Shown here: in pieces, positions 26,954 to 36,217 of the stretch
Numbering within the stretch: the stretch's first letter is position 1
How the letters are laid out: each line of letters opens with the position of its first letter
DNA from: Alphaproteobacteria bacterium MarineAlpha12_Bin1
GTDB lineage: Bacteria > Pseudomonadota > Alphaproteobacteria > UBA6615
Assembly (NCBI GenBank): GCA_002937505.1
Contig: PTJY01000002.1
Coordinates: forward strand, 248,001 to 312,000
Direction: 5' to 3'
Length of the DNA: 64,000 nt
Made by a program: the position numbers and the translations under genes
The notes under the pieces: model-generated
The model's input: only the letters and a program-made list of their open reading frames with translations
Database searches by the model: none
Told to the model about the DNA's origin: nothing

Positions 26954-26964
26954 ATTAATCTACG

Positions 26965-27885
26965 CTAATCAAGTAGTGTTAATAATGATTCATCCAGACG
27001 ATCCCTAACCTCTTTGTAAATTGGGGCTAATACTCGCCTAAATGCCTTGTTGTCCTCGACAGTTAATTCGTGAACTATACCGCCGATATTCTCTATTTCC
27101 TGGCGAGCGATTTTTTCTTCTTTTACAGCTAAGTTCCTCTGAAAGGGAACAGCTTCTTTAATAATGTACGGAATTGCCTTTTGGATGTCATCTGGCCATG
27201 CATTATAATTTTGTGGGTTCGCATAAATACCTCTAGACAGATAGAAATGGTTTGAGAGTGTATGGAATTTGTGAACCCGATGAATTCCATAGGTCATCGT
27301 ATTTGCGAATGGGTTCTCCTGAGCATCAACTTCATGTTTTTCTATTGCTAATTTTGCCTCGTCAAGCCGCATGGACTTGGGGTGCATCCCTAAAATTTCG
27401 AAAGTCCGGTTGTGGGTAGTACTGCCTAAAGTACGAATACTCATACCTAAGAGATCCTCAGGTTTAGTTATTTGCTTTTTCCAGTTTGACAGATGCCGAA
27501 ATCCATTTTCAAAATAACCTAATACTAAAAAATTACATTTTTCTTCAATAGCATCTCTCATATGCTTACCGAGATCACCATCATATGCATCCCGGGCTGC
27601 ATCATTATCAGAGAATAAGAAAGGTAAATCCAAGACTTCTAAATCTTGAACTCTTGATGTTAGAGCTGTTGTCGACATATATGCTATATCAATCAAACCG
27701 CATTCTGTAAGCCAAAGAACAGCATCCGGGCCATAACCTAAGTCCATTACATTCCAGATGTATTTTATATCAACCCTGTCTCCAAAGAGATTTTGAAGAC
27801 TATCACCAATGTATTTGAGACCACGACTATGTGTCGTAGTTGATGGCCCATAACCCCCAAATCGTATAATAGTTTTAGATTTCAT
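26965..27885 (-). CDS. TRAP-type solute-binding protein (DctP family) without signal peptide
   Basis: 306 residues with DctP features: the ligand-site region KPEDLLGMSIRTLGSTTHN, EILGMHPKSM, EVDAQENPFANTM and the C-terminal EEKIARQEIENIGGIV. DctP proteins are exported, with an N-terminal signal and usually dctQM genes nearby. Here the sequence begins at MKSKTIIRFGGYGPST, already in the first beta strand, and no upstream start restores a signal, because the region overlaps the preceding gene's end. No TRAP membrane subunit lies in the window. It may be a cytoplasmic ligand-binding protein or a truncated relic. It follows the alpha/beta hydrolase by 16 bases. Confidence 0.8.
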   Translation of the reverse strand: MKSKTIIRFGGYGPSTTTHSRGLKYIGDSLQNLFGDRVDIKYIWNVMDLGYGPDAVLWLTECGLIDIAYMSTTALTSRVQDLEVLDLPFLFSDNDAARDAYDGDLGKHMRDAIEEKCNFLVLGYFENGFRHLSNWKKQITKPEDLLGMSIRTLGSTTHNRTFEILGMHPKSMRLDEAKLAIEKHEVDAQENPFANTMTYGIHRVHKFHTLSNHFYLSRGIYANPQNYNAWPDDIQKAIPYIIKEAVPFQRNLAVKEEKIARQEIENIGGIVHELTVEDNKAFRRVLAPIYKEVRDRLDESLLTLLD

Positions 27886-27901
27886 CCCACATGTTCGTAA
27901 A

Positions 27902-28789
27902 TTACTTCCCAGGGGTTGAAATAATTGCAGTGGTCATTGAACGTGGGTCGCGCAACTCCCATCGACCCGCTTCAACCCTATGCATAAAATCGCCACAGAT
28001 TTGATTATACAAATCAGGCTCTTCAAGATTACACAGATGTCCGGTGCGAGGAAGTAGCACTAGGGCGGAAGAAATAATAGTCCTCTTCATAAACAAGCCG
28101 GCATCAAGACAAGGATCATCTTCATCTCCATTAATCACTAATGTTGGAACTCTTAAAGAGCGCATTTTATCTTCTAGGTCATATAATGACGGACGCCTTC
28201 TTTGTACTCCGCGCATTGTATTTGCAGAGCCAACACTAGAATGCTCACAGATCTGTTCTTCGAATTCTTTCCAGCCTCTAGGGTCTTTGTTCTGGTACTG
28301 AACGCGTGTAGGACCTAACGCATAGACCTTTCCAAATACAGCCATAGTCTCACTTTCCATACGATCAGCAACCTCGGTTGTCTCACGAACGAACTGTTCT
28401 CTAACGTCTGACTTAGCCCCATAGCCACAACCTGCAACTACTAATGAAAGCGCACGCTCAGGGTATTCGAACCCAAAGTGTAAACTTGCAAAACCTCCCA
28501 TTGAAAGGCCATTAATATGTGCTTTTTCTATCCCGAGCCCATCAAGTAAGGCAAGCACATCATCTCGTGCATTTGCCTGACTATACATTTCGGGATCCTC
28601 TGGTACAGATGATGGTGGATATCCACGAGCGTTAAATGCTATGCAGCGATGTGAGCGTGAAAAAAAACGCATTTGCGGTTCCCAGTGTCTATAATCGCCA
28701 CCAAACTCATGCACAAATATAATAGGTGTGCCTGAACCCGTTTCTTCGTAATATAATTCAACGCCGTCTGTTGTAGTCACATGAGGCAC
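27902..28789 (-). CDS. alpha/beta hydrolase
   Basis: 295 residues: oxyanion-hole segment IIFVHEFGGDYRHWEPQM, nucleophile elbow NGLSMGGFASLHFG with Ser, acid in INGDEDDPCLD and His in PRTGHLCNLEEP. The catalytic triad is complete. GTG start at 28789 with GGGAG upstream. The downstream DctP-like gene is 16 bases away, so both are probably cotranscribed. The substrate is likely an ester, lactone or C-C bonded ring-cleavage product; nothing specific can be read. Confidence 0.88.
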   Translation of the reverse strand: MPHVTTTDGVELYYEETGSGTPIIFVHEFGGDYRHWEPQMRFFSRSHRCIAFNARGYPPSSVPEDPEMYSQANARDDVLALLDGLGIEKAHINGLSMGGFASLHFGFEYPERALSLVVAGCGYGAKSDVREQFVRETTEVADRMESETMAVFGKVYALGPTRVQYQNKDPRGWKEFEEQICEHSSVGSANTMRGVQRRRPSLYDLEDKMRSLRVPTLVINGDEDDPCLDAGLFMKRTIISSALVLLPRTGHLCNLEEPDLYNQICGDFMHRVEAGRWELRDPRSMTTAIISTPGK

Positions 28790-28941
28790 TGTATTTCTCC
28801 CTAAGTTTTGACTATTTTATCTATGTCCTTAAAAGACTAAGTGGCTTATTTATTTTATTCTCAAAGCTTAACTTATTAAATGAAAAACGAACTAATATTT
28901 AAATTTAGTTTATTCAGGAATGAAAACTTGTTCAAGGTTTC

Positions 28942-29838
28942 TTGGGGATAGTGGGTCATGGCCTAGGTTTAGTTGTTGAGAGCATACCAAGAGGTAGTTT
29001 TAGAAATGCCATTAACGCGGGCCTTCCTTTTCTGACCGGTTGCCTAGGCGTAGGGGAAGATGTATCAACTGGAGATGATCTTGGCTCGATGATGTGTAAC
29101 CACATCAGCCGACTGTTCTACAAACCAGTAAAAATTCTTGGTTATCAGCGACAAAGAATTAATGGAAATTGGAAGTTTTATCTGGAAAACTTGAGAGACA
29201 CTTATCACGCGAGTCTTTTACATGAGTTCCTAGTTACCTTTGGACTAGACAGAGCAACACAAAAAGGCGGAGTGGAAATGGATGAACGGCATAGACACAA
29301 TCTTACCTATGCCCATGCGGGGTCTGATAGTGATTCAGACGCTAAAGAAGCCTATGGGGGTCATGAAATAAATAATGATAAATTGAAACTTCTTGACTCT
29401 AGACTACTTGAGTTCCGCCAAGAATATGCGGATGACCGTAATTTAGCTATTTCTACAATGTTCCCTAATGCTTCCTTTCAACAATTAAATAACTCTCTAG
29501 CAACAAGACAAATTCAACCTAAAGGTATTGATGCTTTTGACTTGATATGGACTTACTTTGGATACACAGATGATGATGTTGATATGACAAATCATAGATT
29601 ACGACAATTAAATTTATTTGGACCAGGCGGACTAGTTTCAATGGAAGACGCCGAAGCAATTGAAATAGCCCATAAGGCGACATACGCAGAGGAGCGCAAT
29701 ACTACAACAGTTATAGAAGTAGGGGGAAAAGGTGAGATTTCTGACAGAGCTTATAGGGTCAATGACGTACCAATAAGAGGCTTCTGGTCATATTATGCTG
29801 AGCTAATGGACATTGAACCTGCAGGAGCCTTTCGTTGA
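28942..29838 (+). pseudogene. ring-hydroxylating dioxygenase alpha subunit, 5'-truncated: catalytic domain without Rieske domain
   Basis: 298 residues from TTG 28942, against about 430 for complete alpha subunits. The catalytic domain is intact: KILGYQRQRINGNWKFYLEN, then RDTYHASLLHEF with the iron ligands of the 2-His-1-carboxylate site, and ARHRHNLTYAH-like segment (DERHRHNLTYAHAG). The N-terminal Rieske motif CxH...CxxH is absent, and residues 1 to about 50 match the family poorly. The 150 bases upstream encode no Rieske fragment. Without a Rieske cluster electrons cannot reach the iron in the normal way, so I call it a probable remnant, but the rest of the frame is open and it overlaps the beta gene by four bases. 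Confidence 0.65.
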
Positions 29839-30311
29839 TTGAAATAGAAAAACGTTTAGCAATTCAGGACCTACTCTTTGAATATGCTTCTTGTCTCGAT
29901 GGTGACCGACTTGAGGAGTGGTTAGACCTTTTCGTTGAAGAGTGTGTATACAAAATTATTCCAAAACAAAATGTGACCCTAGGACTGCCAGTAACGCTGA
30001 TGCTATGTGAAAACAAAAATATGCTTCGTGACAGAATAGTTTCTCTACGCCAAGCAAATGAATATAGCATTCACACCGATAAGCACATAATTGGTCAGTT
30101 CAACATCAAGAAAGAACCGGAAAAAAAATCCTTTATGGTTGAAGCAAATTACGCTTTATTTCAAACAGATAATGAAGGTAATGGCAGCTTATACAGTTTT
30201 GGATCCTACTTCGACGAAGTTGCATTTGATAACAATGTTCCTAAATTTTTGTGCAAAACAGTGATCGTCGACAATTGGTCTATCCCTCATATGTTGTCCA
30301 CTCCAATATAA
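29835..30311 (+). CDS. ring-hydroxylating dioxygenase beta subunit
   Basis: 158 residues in the SnoaL-like beta-subunit fold: RLAIQDLLFEYASCLDGDRLEEWLDLF is the conserved opening (split here: IQDLLFEYASCLDG, LEEWLDLF), then MLRDRIVSLRQANEYSIHTDKH and the C-terminal FLCKTVIVDNWSIPHM. A TTG start overlaps the alpha stop codon, with AGGAG seven bases before. The length matches the 160-180 of the family. It has no ferredoxin or reductase partner in this neighbourhood, and its alpha partner lacks the Rieske domain. Confidence 0.82.
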   Translation: MIEIEKRLAIQDLLFEYASCLDGDRLEEWLDLFVEECVYKIIPKQNVTLGLPVTLMLCENKNMLRDRIVSLRQANEYSIHTDKHIIGQFNIKKEPEKKSFMVEANYALFQTDNEGNGSLYSFGSYFDEVAFDNNVPKFLCKTVIVDNWSIPHMLSTPI

Positions 30312-30341
30312 ATGACTACAACTTAGATTAACCATCAATTT

Positions 30342-31496
30342 TTAATTAATTAATCGATCCCTCAAAAAAGGAATGATTACCTCCCTTAATATGCGTTCAT
30401 CAGGCCAATCTTTAGACCTACCAAGATGTCCTCCAGATGGGTTAACCCAAGAGTATTTTGGTTGTCCGCTACGCTGTAAGAGATAAAGGTCTTCTATTGA
30501 GGTCTGGGTATCTTTTTCCCCACTGACTAATAACATTTCGGGTGTTGGAGCCTCAAGTAGCCCCAATTTCTCGATCGACATATTCGGAACAACTTCCAAA
30601 TACTCTTCCCAAGTTGTGACGCCATAAATTGATAAACGAGCTGGTAGATAATCAAATAAGTATTCATTTGTGCTTGTGCTTTTCTCGAGCCACTGACGTT
30701 GAAAAGTCGTATGTGTTGGCCCGGCCCAGAATACTGCTGCTGCCAGACGATCTACTTCCTCAATTGCTAAACGTGCTGACCAATAACCCCCCTGGCTAAC
30801 GCCCATCACAGCTAATCTAGAAGAGTCAATATCATCACGACCCTCAAGATAATCAATAATAACCGAGTACATGCTAACCGCATCTGCTGAGGCTTTTATA
30901 GGGGTCTCACCTGTCCCAGGAATATCAAGCGCTGCATAACCAAAACCATTTTTTAAATAATCCGGACCATATCTCTCAACAACATACTCCTTATAGCTAT
31001 CTAAGCCACCAAAAGACAAAAGTAATGGAACTGGCTCTTTCGTGTTTTCAGGAATCTGAAGATAAAATGTTACTTTTTGTTTTTGAAATGGTATTTGCAG
31101 CCTTTCAATAGAAGGAGAAACTAAACCAGCATAAGAACGAAAACTTTCCAAAGATGTTTTAAATGCCTGTTTTTTTAATGATGTGTTTTGCGTAGGCCAG
31201 GCAGCAAATCCAAAAAACCTCCACGCGTTTAGATAGTTTTCTGAGGCCTGTTTCACGTCATGTTCTAACTGCTTTTCAGCTAATGTTCGATACCTGTCAC
31301 CAATTCTTGACCAAGACTTGGACCAAGAGTCTCTATTAAGAGAGCCCGTGTTTTTAAGAGCTTCTCGTACATCCTCAGGCTGCATTCCCGTCAAAGGGTA
31401 GCGTTGTAAATCAGCTCGATTTTGAACTTCATTGCTCAGCTCTTCCCAGGTTCTAAGGGTGACCATCTCATTATTAGATTTCTCTTCATCCACCAT
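30342..31496 (-). CDS. FrsA-like alpha/beta hydrolase
   Basis: 384 residues of the FrsA/2,6-dihydroxypseudooxynicotine hydrolase-like group: an N-terminal helical region of about 120 residues, then the fold with PVPLLLSFGGLDSYKEYVVE, ALDIPGTGETP, elbow GVSQGGYWSARLA with Ser, and a C-terminal His in PSGGHLGRS. These enzymes cleave C-C bonds of beta-diketones or act as esterases. It is a single minus-strand gene about 110 bases after the SDR pair, perhaps in the same transcript. Confidence 0.85.
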   Translation of the reverse strand: MVDEEKSNNEMVTLRTWEELSNEVQNRADLQRYPLTGMQPEDVREALKNTGSLNRDSWSKSWSRIGDRYRTLAEKQLEHDVKQASENYLNAWRFFGFAAWPTQNTSLKKQAFKTSLESFRSYAGLVSPSIERLQIPFQKQKVTFYLQIPENTKEPVPLLLSFGGLDSYKEYVVERYGPDYLKNGFGYAALDIPGTGETPIKASADAVSMYSVIIDYLEGRDDIDSSRLAVMGVSQGGYWSARLAIEEVDRLAAAVFWAGPTHTTFQRQWLEKSTSTNEYLFDYLPARLSIYGVTTWEEYLEVVPNMSIEKLGLLEAPTPEMLLVSGEKDTQTSIEDLYLLQRSGQPKYSWVNPSGGHLGRSKDWPDERILREVIIPFLRDRLIN

Positions 31497-31605
31497 AAAT
31501 TCTCACCTTTTGGGTAATAAACCAGAGTCTCAAAAATTACTTCATTAATCATAAATTATCCGGTGTTAAACTCTGCTGCAAACAAAAGCAGGGGATTTGT
31601 TTGAA

Positions 31606-32379
31606 CTATCCTGTCCAGCTCCCGCCATTTACGTCAAGAATAGCTCCTGTAGTAAAAGACGCACCTGGTGTACACAAATACCAAATGGCATGAGCCTGTT
31701 CTTCAATAGTCGCAAGTCTTTGAACAGGAATAGAACGTGCGGTTGATGCAAGGCGTTCTTCACTATGCCTTTCAGCTCGTGGTGTTCGTGTCGTTCCAGG
31801 TGCAATTGCATTAACTGTTATGCCGTGAGGCGCTAGTTGCAATGCTAAGGCACGAGTAAACCCAAGAAGACCTGCCTCCATTGTTGAGTATTGTAAGGCA
31901 GCATCAACTCGCCCTCTCCTTCCAGTTGTAGAAGACATATTAACAATACGGCCATAGCCTCTGGTCTTCATAGATGAAATAAGAGCCTTGGTAATCAAGA
32001 ATTTAGAAGTTACATTCCAATCGAAACTATGCTGAAGAGCCTCAATAGTTATCTTTTCAATTGGAGGTGCTTCTATCCAACCACCTGCAATATTACATAT
32101 TATATCAACGTAACCCCATTGCTCGAGAATCTGAGAACTAGTGTTTTGAACTTGCTTTTCTTGTGTACAGTCACAAGAAAAAAAGTAAGCTTCATGGCCC
32201 TCTCTTTCTAATCTGTTAATTAATCGAGTTCCCTTTGCCGTATCCCGGCCGATAGCAATAGCTATTGCCCCCTCACGCGCAAACCTTTCTGTACAAGCCC
32301 CTCCAATGCCAGCAGTTCCGCCAGTTACAAGGGCAACCTGTCCTTTAATAGAAGTTAAATGATGAAAAGGTCCATTCAT
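31606..32379 (-). CDS. SDR family protein lacking the catalytic lysine
   Basis: 257 residues from ATG 32379, which overlaps the upstream stop (TAATG). The cofactor motif VTGGTAGIGGA, CNIAGGW, WNVTSKF with the structural Asn and MSSTTGRRGR with the Ser are present. The catalytic element reads YSTME instead of YxxxK: Glu replaces Lys, confirmed from the codon GAG on the reverse strand. The C-terminus ends ILDVNGGSWTG like its paralogue upstream. It may be a non-classical dehydrogenase, a binding protein or an isomerase. Both genes share this change. Confidence 0.83.
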   Translation of the reverse strand: MNGPFHHLTSIKGQVALVTGGTAGIGGACTERFAREGAIAIAIGRDTAKGTRLINRLEREGHEAYFFSCDCTQEKQVQNTSSQILEQWGYVDIICNIAGGWIEAPPIEKITIEALQHSFDWNVTSKFLITKALISSMKTRGYGRIVNMSSTTGRRGRVDAALQYSTMEAGLLGFTRALALQLAPHGITVNAIAPGTTRTPRAERHSEERLASTARSIPVQRLATIEEQAHAIWYLCTPGASFTTGAILDVNGGSWTG

Positions 32380-33140
32380 TACCCCGTCCAATTGCCCCCA
32401 TTAACATCAAGTACAGCTCCAGTTGTGAAAGCGGCACCAGGCGTACAAAAATACCAAATTGCATGTGCCAATTCTTCAGGTTGCCCCATACGACCAACAG
32501 GTATTAATTTTTCTCTTTCTGCCAGAACTTCTGGCGGGTGCCGTCTAACACGAGGCGTTAAAACCAAACCGGGTGCAATAGCATTAACTGTAATGCCAAA
32601 AGGAGCTAGCTCAATAGCAAGTCGTCTTGTCATTCCTAATATCGCTGCCTCATTAGTAGAATATTCAATAGAAGAGCCATCTCGAGCGGTACGACCAGCA
32701 ACAGAAGAAATGTTAACAATTCGGCCATAGTTATTCGATTTCATAATTGGCACCAACTCACGTGTAATAAGGAACTTGGCCATCACGTTCCAAGAAAAGT
32801 TATGATGAAAATCATCATTTGTGACCTCTTCTATAGGCGGCGAGTTTATGAAACCGCCGGCCGTGTTTACTAAAATATCAACTCTTTTCCATTTTTTTAG
32901 TATGATATTAGTTGCAGCTTTGACTTCGGATTCATCAGCACATTCCGCTTTCACAAACATCGCCTCACCACCGGATTCTACGATTTCTCTAACAACGGAA
33001 TCGCCTTTCTCCTTAGTTCTACCAACAACAGCAACCTTCGCACCTTCAAGCCCTAAACGTATGCAAGTTGATTCGCCCATTCCCGCTGTTCCACCTGTTA
33101 CAACAGCCACTTGGCCTTTAATAGATGTTAGCTCTTCCAT
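32379..33140 (-). CDS. SDR family protein lacking the catalytic lysine
   Basis: 253 residues: VVTGGTAGMGESTCIRLG, AECADESEV, NTAGGFINS, NISSVAGR with the Ser, WNVMAKF with Asn and YSTNE at the active site, so Lys is replaced by Glu (GAG codon). The ending VLDVNGGNWTG matches its paralogue. It is upstream of the other SDR with overlapping TAATG junction, indicating a duplicated operon. The common substitution in both copies argues against random decay. The Mo or nitronate enzymes nearby do not define its substrate. Confidence 0.83.
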   Translation of the reverse strand: MEELTSIKGQVAVVTGGTAGMGESTCIRLGLEGAKVAVVGRTKEKGDSVVREIVESGGEAMFVKAECADESEVKAATNIILKKWKRVDILVNTAGGFINSPPIEEVTNDDFHHNFSWNVMAKFLITRELVPIMKSNNYGRIVNISSVAGRTARDGSSIEYSTNEAAILGMTRRLAIELAPFGITVNAIAPGLVLTPRVRRHPPEVLAEREKLIPVGRMGQPEELAHAIWYFCTPGAAFTTGAVLDVNGGNWTG

Positions 33141-33340
33141 AAAAATTTTCCTCGACTATATATTCAGCAAGACGTATGAGCCTTTACTATTTATGAATAA
33201 TTTTACAAATAGATAAAATGTTGTTTTTGTTTCGTTTAATTTAAGATACTTTTACGACAATTGGTTTATTTCATCCACATTATTTTAGTGAATGAGACAT
33301 ACTCTGATAGTTAAGCATAAAATTAACTTAGGATTTTAGC

Positions 33341-34381
33341 ATGTTTAAATTTTCAGAATTAAAAATACCGATAATTCAAGCCCCAATGGCTGGGGGGCCT
33401 AATACCCCGAAATTAGCTAGTGCCGTAGCTAACGCGGGCGGCGTGGGAAGTTTTGGATTCACGTATGATAAACCACAAAAGATTGATGAAGACTTACGGG
33501 ACACAAAAGCACTGACCGATGGACACATTAATGCAAATTTCTTCGTGTTTAAGCCAGAAAGTTTACCAGATAAAGAAGTCCAACTTGCAGCTATCGAAGC
33601 AATAAGAAGTCTACCAATAAAGGGAGAGTTTTCCGTTAAAATACCTTCGGAACCCTATTACCCTGATATCGAAGAACTGTTAATCCCTGTTTGGGATCAC
33701 CGCCCCGCTATTCTTACTTTCCACTTTGGCATCCCTTCAGAAAATATTATTCAAAAGGCTCGTTCGCTGGGTATCTCGATCGGTATTACGGCAACAAATA
33801 TAAATGAGGCATTAGCAATTGAAAAAGCCGGCGCAAACTTCATTATTGCTCAGGGTATTGAAGCCGGTGGGCATAGAGGAGTGTTTGAGCCCGAAGAGAT
33901 GGACGAAGAAACATCATTAGATAACTTGATTATTCAACTTACTAGAGAGATTGGTCTACCAATTATAGCTGCAGGCGGGATTATGAGTGGCATAGATATT
34001 AATAGAGTACTTAAGATTGGAGCCACAGCAGCACAAATGGGAACTGCATTTCTTTGCTGTGAAGAAGCAGGAACCTCAAATGCTCATAAAGAGTTTCTAT
34101 TAAACAAAAAAAACAGAAAAACATCATACACTAAAGCTTTTTCTGGTCGCCGTGCTCAAGGCATAAATAACCAATTTATAAGGCTAATGGAGAACAAAAC
34201 AGTTCTTCCTTTCCCATTACAAAATACGATGACTGGTACTTTACGAAAGCTAGCTGTTATTAATAATGACGGCGAATATCAGAGTTTATGGGCAGGAAAA
34301 TCCTTTGACAAAATACGAGCCATGCCTGCAGAAGAACTTATGCTTTCACTATATAAAGAAATGAAACTGGCCAATTCATAA
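33341..34381 (+). CDS. nitronate monooxygenase (2-nitropropane dioxygenase-like)
   Basis: 346 residues, FMN-dependent TIM barrel: QAPMAGGPNTPKLASAVANA at the N-terminus, FVFKPE, FHFGIPS, AQGIEAGGHRGVF carrying the catalytic His, and PIIAAGGIMSG for FMN phosphate binding. It oxidises alkyl nitronates to carbonyl plus nitrite, detoxifying propionate 3-nitronate. AGGA is eight bases before the ATG. It is divergent from the SDR pair over 200 bases and convergent with HyuB. Confidence 0.9.
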   Translation: MFKFSELKIPIIQAPMAGGPNTPKLASAVANAGGVGSFGFTYDKPQKIDEDLRDTKALTDGHINANFFVFKPESLPDKEVQLAAIEAIRSLPIKGEFSVKIPSEPYYPDIEELLIPVWDHRPAILTFHFGIPSENIIQKARSLGISIGITATNINEALAIEKAGANFIIAQGIEAGGHRGVFEPEEMDEETSLDNLIIQLTREIGLPIIAAGGIMSGIDINRVLKIGATAAQMGTAFLCCEEAGTSNAHKEFLLNKKNRKTSYTKAFSGRRAQGINNQFIRLMENKTVLPFPLQNTMTGTLRKLAVINNDGEYQSLWAGKSFDKIRAMPAEELMLSLYKEMKLANS

Positions 34382-34387
34382 ACTACT

Positions 34388-36217
34388 CTAGTTTTTTAAT
34401 TCTATCGATCGAAGAAGTTCAGTTTCCTCAAAGTTTATTTCCATGTCTTCATTAATAACCACACCATATGAGTGTTTTGCTGCTTCTTTGGACACATAAC
34501 CGTCAATAACATCATCTTTAACTTTCATAACATCACGTTCTAACGGAGAACCATAGCCGCCACCACCATCAGCAAGATATAATATTTCATCTCCAGGCCC
34601 AAACTCCCCCCTATACATCCCTACGTATTTTTTGGATGGATCTTTATTTTGCCAAACATCATCATTATCAGAATAAATAACTACATCTTTTGCCCATCTA
34701 TCTTTCCAATTACTATCACTAGATGCTGGTTTCAAAATACCTACATTCATAGGTCCAGCCTCACCACCCTGAAGGCCCCAACCAGGGGTCTTTGATTTTT
34801 TAACAATAGTTAATGCCCCAAAATTATCTAGGAAATGGAAATTCCTTACAGTACCGAGCCCGCCCCTATTACGACCTGGGCCTCCTGAATCTTGGCGTAA
34901 ACCAGATTCAGTCACCATGACCGGTAGGCGAGTTTCAAGAACCTCAACTGGAACATTTTTCAGGGTGCACATCGAGATGTGATGTACAGCATTCATACCA
35001 TCCATATCGGCTCGAGCGCCCCAACCTACACCAGAGTTTGTTTGATGCCATATCTGACGACCAGTATATGGTTCAATACCATAAAACCCAGGGTCACCAA
35101 GATCTCCTCCTGAGCCAGCTGGAATGGCTTCCGGCATGGCTTCTGCCAATGCCTTATAAATGGTCTCAATCGCTATAACACTCGCCCAAATTGTAAAAAC
35201 CGGAGCTGGGTAGACGGCATGAAACAAGTTCCCTTCCGGCGCGATGACTTCAATTGGTCGAAACTGACCACCATTTGAGGGCTCGTCAGGCGTTGTTAAT
35301 GACTTAAATACTATCCTACAAACCGAGTGGGTCATGCCCAAAGCTAGATTTATTGGTCCACTTACTCGATCGCTAGAACTACTAAAATCAAACTTCATAC
35401 CCTTATCATCTATTGTGACTTTAACATGAACCCTGACAAGCTTATCTAGTTCTACCCCATCATTATCCATCCAATTTTCAGCTTCCCAGGTTCCACGTGG
35501 AAGATCACTTAGGGCTCTACGCGCCTGCTCTTCGCCTACGTCAAGAAATCGATCTATTGCTGCTTCAACAATTTTTTCTCCATATTTTTCATATAACTCT
35601 TCTATTCTTTCGCAGCCTACCTTGAGACAGGCAATCTCTGCATTCATATCGCCCATGATTGTAACCGGGGCTCGCGAGTTAGCTCTCATTATTTTTAAAA
35701 CTGACTCATTAAGCGTTCCTGCTTCAACAATCTTGATCCCTGGGATTAATAATCCTTCTTGATGTATAGTTGTTGAGTCTAATATATAGCCCGGGTCCTT
35801 CCCCCCTATATCGGTCCAGTGAGCGCGAACACAGGTATAAGCTATAAGCTTGCTACCTAAGAATGCTCCTCGAACAAGAATTGCATCATTTGTGTGCGCC
35901 CCGGTCACATAAGGCACATTCATCATAATCACATCACCCGGACCAATTCCGTCAAATAATCCTAGATCCTGACACTTCGCTACAGCGTACTCATTTGCAC
36001 CGAGGAATGTTGAGAGGCCCGTTGAATCACCCAACAAGCGTAATTTTCTGTCAAAAATAGATAGCCCATAGTCATTGATTTCGTAAATGATTGTAGAGTA
36101 AGCAGTTCGAACAAGTGTCCGTTCCATCTCACGGGCTGCCGAAGAGATGTAATGACGAATTACCTCAGTGGTAGCGGCATCCACCGAAACTTTATCCATG
36201 TTAATATCGTTCATCAT
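34388..36217 (-). CDS. hydantoinase B/oxoprolinase family protein
   Basis: 609 residues, normal for HyuB: VIRHYISSAAREMERTLVRTA at the start (split IRHYISSAAREM), MMNVPYVTGAHTNDAI, ARAHWTDIGGKDPGYI, SGPINLALGMTHSV and GDEILYLADGGGGYGSPLERD at the end. It lacks the zinc tail of its paralogue at 18385. ATG 36217 overlaps the HyuA stop by four bases, and AGGAG in the HyuA end serves as its ribosome-binding site. With HyuA it forms the ATP-dependent cyclic-amide or ketone-type enzyme, whose exact substrate is unknown. Confidence 0.9.
   Translation of the reverse strand: MMNDINMDKVSVDAATTEVIRHYISSAAREMERTLVRTAYSTIIYEINDYGLSIFDRKLRLLGDSTGLSTFLGANEYAVAKCQDLGLFDGIGPGDVIMMNVPYVTGAHTNDAILVRGAFLGSKLIAYTCVRAHWTDIGGKDPGYILDSTTIHQEGLLIPGIKIVEAGTLNESVLKIMRANSRAPVTIMGDMNAEIACLKVGCERIEELYEKYGEKIVEAAIDRFLDVGEEQARRALSDLPRGTWEAENWMDNDGVELDKLVRVHVKVTIDDKGMKFDFSSSSDRVSGPINLALGMTHSVCRIVFKSLTTPDEPSNGGQFRPIEVIAPEGNLFHAVYPAPVFTIWASVIAIETIYKALAEAMPEAIPAGSGGDLGDPGFYGIEPYTGRQIWHQTNSGVGWGARADMDGMNAVHHISMCTLKNVPVEVLETRLPVMVTESGLRQDSGGPGRNRGGLGTVRNFHFLDNFGALTIVKKSKTPGWGLQGGEAGPMNVGILKPASSDSNWKDRWAKDVVIYSDNDDVWQNKDPSKKYVGMYRGEFGPGDEILYLADGGGGYGSPLERDVMKVKDDVIDGYVSKEAAKHSYGVVINEDMEINFEETELLRSIELKN

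Noticed and set aside
28690-28760. HEFGGD in place of the usual HG oxyanion motif in the alpha/beta hydrolase at 27902
   Set aside because: The triad is complete and the same HE spacing occurs in related hydrolases, so it is not a loss of function.
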